From Rhodopseudomonas boonkerdii (GTDB taxonomy: Bacteria; Pseudomonadota; Alphaproteobacteria; Rhizobiales; Xanthobacteraceae), in assembly GCF_021184025.1 (NCBI RefSeq), contig NZ_CP036537.1, positions 3,224,001 through 3,288,000 on the forward strand: a DNA stretch of 64,000 nucleotides. The letters run 5' to 3'. The notes below the pieces were generated by a model. It saw only the letters and a program-made list of their open reading frames with translations. It was not told the DNA's origin and did no database searches. A program made the translations under genes and the position numbers. Every line of letters begins with the position of its first letter. The first letter of the stretch is position 1. Of this stretch, positions 8,285-17,913 are shown in pieces.

Positions 8285-11200
8285 ATGAACAGCTTCATTG
8301 CAGAGGTCCTGCGGCTGCGGACGCTTGTGATCCTGCTTTTCTCGCTTCTGATCGTTTTTGGCGTTGCTGCCTTCAGTAAGTTAAACATCGAGGCGTATCC
8401 CGATCCGGTACCACCCCTGGTTCAGGTTATAACGCAGAATCCGGGGCAGTCGGCGGAAGACATCGAGCGCTATATCACGATCCCGATCGAAACAGGGCTC
8501 ACCACGGCTCAGCATCTTACTTCCGTTCGCTCGATCTCGCTCTTCGGCCTGTCCGACATCCGACTTCAGTTCACTTATGACTTTACCTATGAAGAGGCGC
8601 TCCAGCGCGTGCTCAACCTTCTGGGGCAACTTCCTCCGCTCCAGAATGACGCTCAGCCGGACATCTCCCCGTGGAGCCCGATCGGCGAAATCTACCGATA
8701 TCAATTGATCGGACCGCCCGGCTACAGCGTGATGGATCTCAGGACTTTGCAGGATTGGGTGGTTGCCAGACGCTTTCGCGCAATCCCGGGCGTCCTCGAC
8801 GTCTCGAGTTGGGGAGGAAAAACAAAGACATTCGAGGCCCAGATCGACCTGAACCGCTTGACGGCAAACGGCTTGACCTTGTCAGAGGTGGTCGAGGCCC
8901 TCAAGAAGAGCAACGTCAATGTCGGCGGTCAGACCGTCAATGTCGGCATGCAGTCCGCCGTCGTACGCGGAATAGGTTTGATACAGACGATCGACGACAT
9001 CCGAAATACGACACTGTCGCAATCGGGCGCAAACCCGATCCGCATGCGCGACATCGCGGATATAAGCGTCAGCCATCTGCCGCGACTGGGCATAGCCGGC
9101 CGGGACGACCTCGACGATATCGTTCAAGGCACCGTTCTCATGCGAAGAGGAGAACACAGCACGCCAGTCATCGAGAGGGTGAAGAGCGAAATCGAGCAGA
9201 TCAACTCGTCGGACCTCTTGCCTCCTGGCGTTCAGATTGTCCGAATCTACGATCGGAGCGAACTTATCAGCGCAACCACCAGCACGGTTCTTTTCAACGT
9301 CCTGTTCGGTATCGCACTGGTGTTCCTGATCCAATGGATGTTCCTCGGGGATCTTCGCAGCGCGATCGTGGTGGCATCAGCGATACCTTTCGCGTTCTTC
9401 TTTGCAATCATCATTATGGTTCTGAGAGGTAATTCCGCCAACCTGCTTTCAATCGGAGCGATCGACTTTGGCTTGATCATCGATGCGACGGTCATCATGG
9501 TCGAGAACCTGTTCCGGCGACTGACAAACAACGCACGCAATCGTCTCACAGACCCCCACGGAACTTCGGCAGAAACAAAGATCTCGATCATCCGGCGCGC
9601 TGCATCCGAGATGAGCAGGCCTATTCTCTTCTCCGCAGCTATCATCCTCGCGGGGTTCCTCCCGCTCTTCACTCTGACAGGCGTTGAAGGCCATATCTTC
9701 GGGCCTATGGCGCAAACATATGCCTATGCTCTCGCTGGCGGACTGATCGCTACCTTCACTATCGTCCCGGCGCTGAGCGCTGTGCTGCTCTCGACGAAGA
9801 CCGTACATTCGGACACGATCGTGGTCCGTATGATCGGCCGCGCATATTTCCCTCTGCTTCGCGGAGCGATGCGCCGCCGAGCGATGACAATCGCTCTTGC
9901 AACGAGTATGGGGCTTGTCTCGCTCGTGGCGGGGCGGTCACTTGGGGTCGAGTTTCTCCCCACGCTCGAAGAAGGAAATCTCTGGCTCCGCGCAACGATG
10001 CCGTCCTCCATCTCGCTGGAAGCCGGAAACGACACGGCCAACCGGATACGCCGATATCTTTCTCAGCTTCCGGAAATCGAGACCGTTATTTCTCAGCAAG
10101 GCCGCACGGATGACGGCACGGATTCCAACGGATTCTTCAACGTCGAGTTCAACGCACCATTCTCCGCCAGGAAGAATTGGCGTTCGGGAATGGATAAGCC
10201 GCGCCTGATTGCGGAAATCGACGAACAGCTAAAGGCCGATTTTCCCGGTGTCGAGTTCAACTTTTCCCAATATCTACAGGACAACGTTTCCGAAGCGATA
10301 TCGGGGGTCAAGGGCGACAACACCGTAAAAATATACGGCCATGATCTGAATACGCTGAAAGACATCGCAGAGCAGATCAAGGCCACGATGGAAACGGTGC
10401 CGGGCGTCACCGATCTCAGCGCGTATACCCTGCTGGGTCAGCCGACCGTTAACATCAAGATCGACCGCTTTGCCGCGGGACGATACGGCCTCATGCCCGG
10501 TGACATCAATACGGCAATCCAGGCCGCCATTGGCGGTGAGGAAGCCGGCAATCTCTATGAGCCAGCCAGCGACCGCTTTTTCCCGATCATGGTGAGGCTG
10601 GCCCCTAAGTATCGCGAGAACATCGAGGCAATCAGTCAACTCACTATCGGGGTTAAGGACGAAGAATCCGACGAGGTCATTCGGGTTCCCCTTCGCGAGG
10701 TCGCAACGGTCAGCTTGGTTTCGGGGCCGTCATTTATCTATCGTGAGGGACAGCAACGTTACGTTCCGATCAAGTTTAGCGTTCGCGACCGCGATCTGGG
10801 CAGCGCGATTCTCGAAGCCCAGAAGAAGGTGCGTGATCTGAATATTCCTTCCGGTTACCGAATTGAATGGGCAGGCCAGTTCGGGCACTTGAAGGATGCG
10901 ATCAAGCGACTGCAGCTGATCATTCCTGTCACCCTTCTGCTGATCGCGATACTCCTGTTCGTCAACTTCTCTTCGGTGACCGATACACTCCTCGCTCTGA
11001 GTGTGATTCCGATGGCGACGATCGGCGGAATCCTGACTCTTCTTGTCACGAATACACCATTCAGCGTATCTGCCGCCGTTGGCTTCATTGCCCTCTTCGG
11101 CATCTCCGTGATGGAGGGCATCATTCTCCTGTCGCAGTTCAATCAGCTGATCGAGAGTGGCACGGAGCGATCAAGGGCGATCTATCAAGCGTGCGAGCTA

Positions 11201-11434
11201 CGCTTTCGCCCGGTCTTGATGACATGCATGGCGGCCGGTGTCGGCTTGCTTCCGGCGGCCTTCTCAACGGCGATCGGCGCCCAAGTCCAACGCCCGCTCG
11301 CGCTTGTCATCGTCGGCGGCATCATGCTGGCTCCGTTGTTCATCCTCGTCGTATTTCCGATCCTGATCGAGAGATTCTCGCGTCGAAGCGCGCTTTCGGG
11401 AGATGCGGCGACAGTTGCGACGCCGGCCGAATGA
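8285..11434 (+). CDS. RND efflux pump, CzcA/CusA-like (HME type)
   Basis: Proton-driven inner-membrane pump of 1049 residues with the usual 12-helix, two-porter-domain RND plan: TM1 near residues 13-30, a large periplasmic loop to about 330, six helices to about 550, a second loop and six terminal helices. The TM4 segment reads DFGLIIDATVIMVENLFRRL with D394, D400 and E407. That pattern matches the heavy-metal (HME) branch better than the drug (HAE) branch. The cation or other substrate cannot be fixed from sequence. It follows the adaptor by 39 bases. Confidence 0.92.
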   Translation: MNSFIAEVLRLRTLVILLFSLLIVFGVAAFSKLNIEAYPDPVPPLVQVITQNPGQSAEDIERYITIPIETGLTTAQHLTSVRSISLFGLSDIRLQFTYDFTYEEALQRVLNLLGQLPPLQNDAQPDISPWSPIGEIYRYQLIGPPGYSVMDLRTLQDWVVARRFRAIPGVLDVSSWGGKTKTFEAQIDLNRLTANGLTLSEVVEALKKSNVNVGGQTVNVGMQSAVVRGIGLIQTIDDIRNTTLSQSGANPIRMRDIADISVSHLPRLGIAGRDDLDDIVQGTVLMRRGEHSTPVIERVKSEIEQINSSDLLPPGVQIVRIYDRSELISATTSTVLFNVLFGIALVFLIQWMFLGDLRSAIVVASAIPFAFFFAIIIMVLRGNSANLLSIGAIDFGLIIDATVIMVENLFRRLTNNARNRLTDPHGTSAETKISIIRRAASEMSRPILFSAAIILAGFLPLFTLTGVEGHIFGPMAQTYAYALAGGLIATFTIVPALSAVLLSTKTVHSDTIVVRMIGRAYFPLLRGAMRRRAMTIALATSMGLVSLVAGRSLGVEFLPTLEEGNLWLRATMPSSISLEAGNDTANRIRRYLSQLPEIETVISQQGRTDDGTDSNGFFNVEFNAPFSARKNWRSGMDKPRLIAEIDEQLKADFPGVEFNFSQYLQDNVSEAISGVKGDNTVKIYGHDLNTLKDIAEQIKATMETVPGVTDLSAYTLLGQPTVNIKIDRFAAGRYGLMPGDINTAIQAAIGGEEAGNLYEPASDRFFPIMVRLAPKYRENIEAISQLTIGVKDEESDEVIRVPLREVATVSLVSGPSFIYREGQQRYVPIKFSVRDRDLGSAILEAQKKVRDLNIPSGYRIEWAGQFGHLKDAIKRLQLIIPVTLLLIAILLFVNFSSVTDTLLALSVIPMATIGGILTLLVTNTPFSVSAAVGFIALFGISVMEGIILLSQFNQLIESGTERSRAIYQACELRFRPVLMTCMAAGVGLLPAAFSTAIGAQVQRPLALVIVGGIMLAPLFILVVFPILIERFSRRSALSGDAATVATPAE

Positions 11435-11483
11435 GATGGCTGAACGGAGAATGTCGAGAGTGCTGATCCGGGAGACCCGAAAC

Positions 11484-12950
11484 GTGCGTAGAATGCCTCA
11501 TGGCCGGACGGTCCTCACCATCGTCCTGACGACCTTTCTATCTGGCTGCGCCGTTGGCCCCGACTTCAAAACGCCGGAAGCGCCACACGCAACGTCGTTC
11601 CTTCCAAATCACGACAAGGATCTGCCGCGTGGCGACACGGTGCAGGGACGAAAACTGCTTTCCGGGCAAAGCTTACCGCCGGAGTGGTGGGAGCTATTCG
11701 GCTCTCCAGCGCTGGACCGTCTGGTACGTGAGGGTCTCGCACATAACCCGGACCTGTTGTCTGCGGAGGCATCCGTGCGCGCAGCACAAGCGAACGCGAT
11801 GGCCCAACGTGGCGCTCTGTTTCCGGTGATAGATGCTAGTTTCGATGGCAGTCGTCAACGTCCTCCCGGCTTCTTGTCGGATGGAGAAACGGGTGAGAGC
11901 ACGAGGATATCTCCATACAATGTCACAACGCGGCAGGTCAGCGTATCGTTCGTGCCTGATATATGGGGTGGCTCACGGCGTCTCATCGAAGCCGCAGACG
12001 CGGAAACGGAGGTACAGATCTTCCAGCGTGAGGGCGTCTATCTCACACTGGCATCAAACATCGCGCTGGCGGCTATCGAGGAAGCGCGCCTGCGTGGACA
12101 AATCGCTGCAACTCATCGTATCATAGATCTTCAGTTGCAGTTCCTGCGTATCCTCCGGCGTCAGAACGAGGAAGGTCAGATTGCCTTGCCCGACGTGGTT
12201 GTACAGGAATCGGCAGTCGCGCAGGCTCGCCTTACGCTCCCGCCACTGCAGAAGCAGCTTGCGCAACAGCGTAACCTCCTCGCGAGGCTAACCGGCCGTA
12301 CTCCGGCCGACCTCGAGGCCGCCGCTTTCGTTCTGAAATCTTTCCGGCTACCTCGAAGCCTGCCAATCAGTTTGCCAGGAGAGCTTGTAAGGCAGCGCCC
12401 CGACGTGCGGACCGCTGAAGCGACCTTGCGTGGAGCCAACGCGCAGATCGGTGCAGCACTCGCTGCGCGCCTTCCTCAAGTTACTCTCAGCGGCAATGTC
12501 GGCAAAACGCGATCCAACATGCCTGATTTGTCGCCCGGCGGCGCCTTCTGGCTCTTGGCCGGCAATGTTGGACAGAAAGTTTTCGACGCCGGCACGCTAT
12601 ACTTCCACCAACGCGCGGCAGAAGAAACGACAGCAAAGGCAATCTCGGACTACAGAAGCACGGTGCTGACGGCGTTCCAGAATGTCGCGGATGTGCTTCG
12701 CGCCCTGCAATCTGACGCAGCCAGCGTACAGGCGGCCACTGCGGCCGAGCAAACCGCGCGGCGAAATATCGAACTGATACGTCGACAAGTCGAGCAGGGA
12801 CAGATCAGCGTACCGACGTTAATTGTTGCCCAGGAAGCTTATCTGCAAGCATCCCTGGCTCTGATCGACGCACGCGCCTCAAATCTCGCAGACACTGTCG
12901 CTCTCTTCCAAGCGCTGGGTGGGGGCTGGTGGAACAGAAAGGACTCGTGA
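11484..12950 (+). CDS. Outer-membrane efflux lipoprotein, NodT family
   Basis: TolC-like outer-membrane channel of 488 residues. The signal peptide ends in the lipobox LSGC, followed by AVGPDFKTPEAP, a hallmark opening of NodT/OprM-type proteins. Two repeats rich in alpha-helix (GLAHNPDLLSAEASVRAAQA and a later matching half) form the barrel and tunnel. I chose the GTG at 11484 because GGGAGA stands 8 bases upstream and yields a normal signal peptide; in-frame ATGs at 11403, 11436 and 11451 overlap or abut the pump gene and would lengthen the N-region. It completes the tripartite pump. Confidence 0.9.
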   Translation: MRRMPHGRTVLTIVLTTFLSGCAVGPDFKTPEAPHATSFLPNHDKDLPRGDTVQGRKLLSGQSLPPEWWELFGSPALDRLVREGLAHNPDLLSAEASVRAAQANAMAQRGALFPVIDASFDGSRQRPPGFLSDGETGESTRISPYNVTTRQVSVSFVPDIWGGSRRLIEAADAETEVQIFQREGVYLTLASNIALAAIEEARLRGQIAATHRIIDLQLQFLRILRRQNEEGQIALPDVVVQESAVAQARLTLPPLQKQLAQQRNLLARLTGRTPADLEAAAFVLKSFRLPRSLPISLPGELVRQRPDVRTAEATLRGANAQIGAALAARLPQVTLSGNVGKTRSNMPDLSPGGAFWLLAGNVGQKVFDAGTLYFHQRAAEETTAKAISDYRSTVLTAFQNVADVLRALQSDAASVQAATAAEQTARRNIELIRRQVEQGQISVPTLIVAQEAYLQASLALIDARASNLADTVALFQALGGGWWNRKDS

Positions 12951-13010
12951 CCGACGCTCAAACCAGCATTCGCAGGCAGACGTCGAATTTGCAGACCGGA
13001 ACAATTCATT

Positions 13011-13358
13011 ATGCGCAAACAAGCAGTGCTCTTGGCGAGCGTTCTCCTCGCTTGTCCGAGCGCCCACGCAAGGTCGATTAACAAAGGTGATCCGTGGGAT
13101 CCGAGCCACATCAATAACCTGCCGATGATCGTCCGCGATTACGTCACCACGATCTGCAAGGGACCACCACGGGCACAACGCGATTTCGCGACCTATAATC
13201 CTCAGGAGCGGCGCTGGAGACTAAACATCGAATATCTGAGATGTGCGGGTCTCGCTCCCAACTTTAGACAGCGAGGCAACTGTCTCAATGTAGATTTTGT
13301 CGATGTCGGCTCCGGCTACCGCCTGGCTCGGAAACAGTATGCGGAATGCGGGTACTAA
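13011..13358 (+). CDS. Small secreted hypothetical protein
   Basis: Protein of 115 residues with a clear signal peptide (MRKQAVLLASVLLACPSAHA) and a basic, tyrosine-containing mature part with four cysteines (ICKG, LRCAG, GNCLN, AECGY) that could form two disulfides in the periplasm. I do not recognise a family. It follows the NodT-type gene by 60 bases on the same strand, so it may be the last gene of the efflux operon; a periplasmic accessory role there is only a guess. Downstream, an inverted repeat at 13408-13431 may end transcription between convergent genes. Confidence 0.7.
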   Translation: MRKQAVLLASVLLACPSAHARSINKGDPWDPSHINNLPMIVRDYVTTICKGPPRAQRDFATYNPQERRWRLNIEYLRCAGLAPNFRQRGNCLNVDFVDVGSGYRLARKQYAECGY

Positions 13359-13407
13359 TTCGTGGCCTTCGGACATCTCGCATTCGATCTTTGCTCCAGT
13401 CATGATC

Positions 13408-13431
13408 GATCGCGAACCGATGCTCGCGATC
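13408..13431. terminator. Inverted repeat between convergent genes
   Basis: GATCGCGA (13408-13415) pairs with TCGCGATC (13424-13431) across an 8-base loop, between the efflux-linked secreted protein (plus) and tgt (minus). There is no clear U-run, so terminator function is tentative. Confidence 0.35.
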
Positions 13432-13460
13432 CCGTTGCGATGATCGACCGTCAGTCGGCT

Positions 13461-14594
13461 TTAGCGCGACGCGATATCGCCGCGTGCCCAGCCTTCGCGC
13501 GTTTGTGCGCGGAATTCTTCGAAGCTACCGTTTTCAATCGCTGCGCGGATTCCCTGCATCAGCGTTTGATAATAGGCGATATTGATCTCCGATAGCAGCA
13601 TCGCGCCGAGCGTCTCATTGGCACGCACGAGATGGTGCAGATAGGCACGCGAATAATTGCGTGTAGCCGGCCACGGGCTTTCCTCGTCGAGAGGACGCGG
13701 GTCATCTTGATGCCGCGCATTGCGGATATTGATCTGGCCGTACCGCGTAAAGGCCATGCCGTGGCGGCCATTGCGGGTGGGCATCACGCAGTCGAACATA
13801 TCGACGCCGCGGCCCACCGCTTCCAGAATGTCCTCGGGCGTGCCGACGCCCATCAGGTATCGCGGGCGATCCGTTGGCAGAATCGGCGCGACTTCCTCGA
13901 TCATCGCCAGCATGACATCCTGCGGTTCGCCGACGGCAAGACCGCCGATGGCATAACCGTGAAAGCCGATATCGATCAGCCCGCGCGCGCTGGCATGGCG
14001 CAGCGCCGGCACATCGCCACCCTGGGCGATACCGAACAGCATGTAGCCATCGGGCGCCGTCTCGAACGCCCGCTTGCAGCGCTCCGCCCAGCGCAGCGAA
14101 AGCTGCATGGCCCGCTCGATATCGCCACGCTCCGCGGGTAGCCGCACGCATTCGTCGAGCTGCATGGCGATATCTGAATTCAGCAGGCGCTGGATCTCGA
14201 CGGCACGTTCGGGGGTAAGTTCATATTTCGCGCCGTCGATATGCGAGCGGAAGGTGACGCCCTGCTCCGTGACCTTACGGAGCTGCGCCAGCGACATCAC
14301 CTGGAAGCCGCCGCTATCGGTCAGCATCGGCCCGTTCCAGGTGGTGAACTTCTGCAGCCCCCCGAGCGCCGCGATACGCTCGGCGCCGGGCCGCAGCATC
14401 AGATGATAGGTGTTGCCCAGCACGATATCCGCGCCGGCATCGCGCACCTCGCGCCAATGCAGGCCCTTCATGGCGCCGATCGTGCCCACGGGCATGAACG
14501 CCGGCGTCCGTACCATGCCATGCGGCGTGGTCAGTCGGCCGAGACGCGCTGCGCCGGATGTGCCGAGCAGTTCAAAGTGATTGGCGACGGTCAT
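13461..14594 (-). CDS. tgt: tRNA-guanine transglycosylase (queuosine), zinc ligands missing
   Basis: Exchanges guanine-34 for preQ1 in GUN-anticodon tRNAs in the cytoplasm. The 377-residue protein has the TIM-barrel motifs: general acid/base D93 in LTDSGGFQV and nucleophile D268 in [10 protein letters not shown]. Where E. coli Tgt has the zinc site CxCxxC plus a histidine 26 residues on, this protein reads [18 protein letters not shown]306, W308 and T311 replace the cysteines and I337 replaces the histidine, so the structural zinc is probably absent. The DNA was rechecked and supports this reading. The gene overlaps queA by 4 bases (ATGA), giving coupled translation in a queuosine operon. Confidence 0.95.
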   Translation of the reverse strand: MTVANHFELLGTSGAARLGRLTTPHGMVRTPAFMPVGTIGAMKGLHWREVRDAGADIVLGNTYHLMLRPGAERIAALGGLQKFTTWNGPMLTDSGGFQVMSLAQLRKVTEQGVTFRSHIDGAKYELTPERAVEIQRLLNSDIAMQLDECVRLPAERGDIERAMQLSLRWAERCKRAFETAPDGYMLFGIAQGGDVPALRHASARGLIDIGFHGYAIGGLAVGEPQDVMLAMIEEVAPILPTDRPRYLMGVGTPEDILEAVGRGVDMFDCVMPTRNGRHGMAFTRYGQINIRNARHQDDPRPLDEESPWPATRNYSRAYLHHLVRANETLGAMLLSEINIAYYQTLMQGIRAAIENGSFEEFRAQTREGWARGDIASR

Positions 14595-15673
14595 CGATAG
14601 CTTTCGTTGCGAAATAGCAGGCTGGCATCCCCATAGGAGTAGAAGCGGTAGCCTGTAGAAATCGCATGGGCATAAGCCGCCTTCATGGTGTCGAGACCCG
14701 CGAAAGCGGAGACGAGCATGAAGAGTGTCGAGCGCGGCAGGTGAAAATTGGTAAGCAGGATATCGACCGCGCGAAAGCGATAGCCCGGCGTGATAAAGAT
14801 CGCGGTGTCGTCGGCAAACGGCCTGATCACTCCATCTTCGCCGGTTGCGCTCTCAAGCAGACGCATGGATGTGGTACCGACTGCGACGATACGACCGCCG
14901 GCGGCGTGTGCCGCATTGAGCGCATCCGCCGTCTCGCGCGAAATAGATCCCCATTCGGAATGCATCTTGTGATCAAGGGTATCGTCCACCTTCACGGGCA
15001 GGAAGGTCCCTGCCCCCACATGCAGCGTGACGCGATGCAGCCCGACACCGCGCGCCGTCAGCTTTGCTTCAAGCGCCGGCGTGAAGTGCAGACCGGCGGT
15101 CGGCGCAGCGACAGCGCCCTCGTTCACCGCAAACATGGTCTGATAGTCAGCCGCATCCTGCTCATCCGCGTCGCGCTTCGACGCGATATAGGGAGGCAAT
15201 GGCGGCGAACCGAGTTCTGCGATGGCCTGATCCAGCGCCGGGCCGTGGAAGCCGAACGCGAATGTCACCTCGCCCGCCTCGCCTTTGGCTTCCACGGTCG
15301 CATCGAGATGGCCGAGCAGGCAGACGCGGCCGTCATGGCCGAAGCGCACCACGTCGCCGGGCGCGAGTTTCTTCGCGGGCTTCACGAAAGCCTGCCAGCG
15401 CGAGCCATCGATGCGCTTGATCAGCGTCGCCTCAATCTTCGGCTCGGTATCGCGGCTGATGCGCCGGCCAGTGAGCGAGGCTGCAATCACCTTGGTGTCG
15501 TTGACGACAAGCTGGTCGCCCGGCCGCAGCCAGTCCGGCAGATCACCGACAGTGCAATCCTCGAGCACCTCACCCGGCCGCACCACAAGCAGCCGCGCGG
15601 ACTCGCGCGGCGACGCCGGGCGAAGCGCGATGTTCCCGGATGGAAGCTCGAAGTCGAAAAGATCGGTGCGCAT
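14591..15673 (-). CDS. queA: S-adenosylmethionine:tRNA ribosyltransferase-isomerase
   Basis: Transfers and isomerises the ribosyl part of SAM onto preQ1-34 of tRNA to give epoxyqueuosine, the step after Tgt. The 360-residue protein shows family blocks: the opening [40 protein letters not shown], the central [26 protein letters not shown] and the end [17 protein letters not shown] followed by [12 protein letters not shown]. It starts just ahead of tgt and overlaps it by 4 bases. A repeat-rich gap separates it from the cyclophilin genes. Confidence 0.97.
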   Translation of the reverse strand: MRTDLFDFELPSGNIALRPASPRESARLLVVRPGEVLEDCTVGDLPDWLRPGDQLVVNDTKVIAASLTGRRISRDTEPKIEATLIKRIDGSRWQAFVKPAKKLAPGDVVRFGHDGRVCLLGHLDATVEAKGEAGEVTFAFGFHGPALDQAIAELGSPPLPPYIASKRDADEQDAADYQTMFAVNEGAVAAPTAGLHFTPALEAKLTARGVGLHRVTLHVGAGTFLPVKVDDTLDHKMHSEWGSISRETADALNAAHAAGGRIVAVGTTSMRLLESATGEDGVIRPFADDTAIFITPGYRFRAVDILLTNFHLPRSTLFMLVSAFAGLDTMKAAYAHAISTGYRFYSYGDASLLFRNESYR

Positions 15674-15745
15674 TGACTGGATGTATCACGATTATCGAAG
15701 CGTCGCCCGCCCTCCGCCCCTTATGGTGGGGAGGCGCGCAGCGCC

Positions 15746-15864
15746 GTCTCGAACCATGAGCTGGTGAGGCTCGAAACTCGCCGCCTTCCTTCGAGACGCG
15801 CTTCGCGCTCCTCAGGATGAGGGACGGAGTTAGAAACGTGGATGCCCGGCACAAGGCCGGGCAT
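15746..15864. repeat. Intergenic repetitive palindromes
   Basis: The gap between queA and a cyclophilin gene holds two palindromic units. One has arms GTCTCGAA (15746-15753) and TTCGAGAC (15790-15797) and runs into ACGCGCTTCGCGCTCCTCAG then GATGAGG. The other is ATGCCCGGC / GCCGGGCAT (15842-15850 and 15856-15864) with a 5-base loop. Sequences of this style recur many times between genes in Nitrobacteraceae genomes, so they are likely dispersed repeats; copy number in this genome is unknown from the window. Confidence 0.6.
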
Positions 15865-15892
15865 GACGTCGTTATACTAGCAAAAACGCCGA

Positions 15893-16357
15893 TCAGGCTG
15901 CCTGATCGGCCGCCATATAGGCTTTCACGATCTTGTCCGGGTTCTGCACCGGCTCGCCACGCTTGATCTTGTCGACGTTCTCCATGCCTTCTGTCACCTT
16001 GCCCCAGACGGTGTACTGCTTGTTGAGGAACGAGGCGTCGTCGAAGCAGATGAAGAACTGGCTGTCGCCGGAATCCGGATTGGCGGCGCGGGCCATCGAC
16101 ACGGTGCCGCGCACATGCGGCTCGGCGTTGAATTCGGCCTTTAGCTTCTGCCCCGAACCGCCGGTGCCGATGCCCTGAGGACAGCCTGTCTGGGCCATGA
16201 AACCGTCGATGACGCGGTGGAAGACGATGCCGTCATAAAAGCCGTCGCGCACCAGCTCCTTGATCCGGGCGACATGGCCCGGCGCCAGGTCCGGGCGCAT
16301 CTCGATAGTGACGTTGCCCTGGGTGGTTTCGAGTACCAGCGTGTTGTCGGTGGCCAT
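15893..16357 (-). CDS. Peptidylprolyl isomerase, cytoplasmic cyclophilin
   Basis: Catalyses cis-trans isomerisation of prolyl bonds. The 154-residue protein is a full cyclophilin domain without a signal peptide: FHRVIDGFMAQTGCPQGIGT carries the catalytic arginine, and FFICF and the tryptophan in YTVWGKV complete the site. I start at the ATG at 16357, which has AGAGAG upstream and gives the conserved opening; a longer frame to 16396 adds 13 unlikely residues. It lies 116 bases downstream of a second, exported cyclophilin gene on the same strand. Confidence 0.93.
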   Translation of the reverse strand: MATDNTLVLETTQGNVTIEMRPDLAPGHVARIKELVRDGFYDGIVFHRVIDGFMAQTGCPQGIGTGGSGQKLKAEFNAEPHVRGTVSMARAANPDSGDSQFFICFDDASFLNKQYTVWGKVTEGMENVDKIKRGEPVQNPDKIVKAYMAADQAA

Positions 16358-16473
16358 GATGAACTCTCTTTCGTTAGCAATGCAAATGGTCAGCACACGA
16401 TGCGGTGTGCTGAGTTAAGCGTGGCACATCTGCGCCACAAGTCGTGATGCGTTAGTTGGCGACCGGATGCGGC

Positions 16474-17064
16474 TTACTTGATGTCCGAAGCGACCCGCAC
16501 GGTCACCATCTTGTCCGGATCCGTCACGGCGCCCGAGGCGGAACCCGGAGGCGCCTTCTTGAGCTTGTCCACCACATCCATGCCCGACACGACATCACCG
16601 ATCACGGTGTATTTGCCATTCAGAGACGAGCCGTCGGCAAACATGATGAAGAACTGCGAATTCGCCGAGTTCGGATCGGAGGTGCGCGCCATGCCGACCA
16701 CGCCGCGCTTGTAGGGCACCTGCGAGAATTCCGCCGGAAGGTTCGGATACTTCGAGCCGCCAGTGCCGTTGAAGTTCTTGCCGTCGCCGGTCTGCGCCAT
16801 GAAGCCGTCCATCACGCGGTGGAACGGAACATTGTTATAGTACCCCTCACGCGCCAGCAGCTTGATGCGTTCGGCATGCTGGGGAGCGATGTCGGGGCGC
16901 AGTTTGATGATAATGCGGCCCTTAGTCGTATCGATGACGATGGAATTCGCCTTGTCGAGCCCGGCCGGCAGCGGCGCCGATGTGGGAGCCTGGGCGGTGG
17001 GCGTCTGCGCGTATACGGGAGCTGCCAATAGCAGCGCGGCTGCAAGGGCGATGGTACGGATCAT
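16474..17064 (-). CDS. Peptidylprolyl isomerase, exported cyclophilin
   Basis: Periplasmic cyclophilin of 196 residues. The signal peptide (MIRTIALAAALLLAAPVYAQ) is followed by a short proline/alanine linker and the cyclophilin domain, with PFHRVMDGFMAQTGDGKN, FFIMFADGSSLNGKYTVIG and DPDKMV at the C-terminus. The ATG at 17064 has GGAG upstream; an open frame reaching 17238 overlaps coaD and lacks support. It is the paralogue of the cytoplasmic enzyme next door, the pair serving the two compartments. It begins 25 bases after coaD and is probably co-transcribed with it. Confidence 0.93.
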   Translation of the reverse strand: MIRTIALAAALLLAAPVYAQTPTAQAPTSAPLPAGLDKANSIVIDTTKGRIIIKLRPDIAPQHAERIKLLAREGYYNNVPFHRVMDGFMAQTGDGKNFNGTGGSKYPNLPAEFSQVPYKRGVVGMARTSDPNSANSQFFIMFADGSSLNGKYTVIGDVVSGMDVVDKLKKAPPGSASGAVTDPDKMVTVRVASDIK

Positions 17065-17089
17065 GGATACTCCGATGCGAAAATGCCGG

Positions 17090-17587
17090 TTAACTGGCGA
17101 ATTTGGACTTGAGAGCCTTGGCGACGGCATCCGGCACGAAAGCAGAGACGTCTCCTTGCATGGCAGCGATCTGCCGCACCAGCGTGGCGGTGATGGGGCG
17201 GACCGCCACGGAAGCCGGCAGAAACACCGTCTGCACACCCGGCGCCATCGCCTCGTTCATGCCCACGATCTGCATCTCGTAGTCGAGATCGGTGCCGTCG
17301 CGCAGGCCGCGGATCATGATGGTGGCGCCGAGTTCCACCGCAAGCGTGGTGGTGAGGTTGTCATAGGTGACGCAGTCGAATTGACAGCCAGCTTTATCGG
17401 CGATCGGTCCGAATACCTGCTTGATCATGTCGAGCCGCTCTTCGGTGGAGAACAGCGGCTTCTTGCCGGGATGCACGCCCACGGCGACGACGAGCTTGTC
17501 GCAAAGGCCGACGGCATGACGGACCACGTCGAGGTGGCCGTTGGTAACGGGATCGAACGATCCGGGGTAGAGCGCGATACGGGTCAT
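17090..17587 (-). CDS. coaD: Pantetheine-phosphate adenylyltransferase
   Basis: Penultimate step of coenzyme A synthesis: transfers AMP from ATP to 4-phosphopantetheine. The 165-residue protein opens with [20 protein letters not shown], containing the (H/T)xGH nucleotidyltransferase motif, and has the second signature block [20 protein letters not shown] near the C-terminus. The start at 17587 gives the normal family length. It precedes the two cyclophilin genes, an order also common in related genomes. Confidence 0.96.
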   Translation of the reverse strand: MTRIALYPGSFDPVTNGHLDVVRHAVGLCDKLVVAVGVHPGKKPLFSTEERLDMIKQVFGPIADKAGCQFDCVTYDNLTTTLAVELGATIMIRGLRDGTDLDYEMQIVGMNEAMAPGVQTVFLPASVAVRPITATLVRQIAAMQGDVSAFVPDAVAKALKSKFAS

Positions 17588-17913
17588 GCGCTCACACCTA
17601 GCCTGCCGAAGGTGCCCCCGCAAGCGGCCTTGGTTCCATCCAAGACGCTCCAAGCCACCCGACAATATTTTTCGAATCGGGTCGAACCGGAACGCCGCCC
17701 GGAGCGTCTGCTAGGTATCCAGGGACGGCACTGAAAACACTCGCTTTTCGGAGAATTGTGTCGTCGCGGGTGGATCGATGAAACACAGACCAGGCGAAAC
17801 GAAACCAGTTCGTCCGAGGACGACAATCTGCCGAAACCTGCCCTGGCTAATCAGGCCAGCACAGGGACCGACAAACAACCGGGTCGAAATGACCCGACCG
17901 ACAGGGGACCATC
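17588..17913. other. Intergenic region, coaD to small secreted gene
   Basis: No convincing gene is seen here. Near its right end a hairpin CGGGTC-GAAAT-GACCCG (17880-17896) lies just upstream of the AGGGGA ribosome binding site of the next gene and could influence its translation. The rest carries the divergent promoters. Confidence 0.4.

Noticed and set aside
11403..11483. Upstream ATG starts for the NodT-type lipoprotein
   Set aside because: They overlap the pump gene or lengthen the signal-peptide N-region; the GTG at 11484 has a well-spaced GGGAGA.
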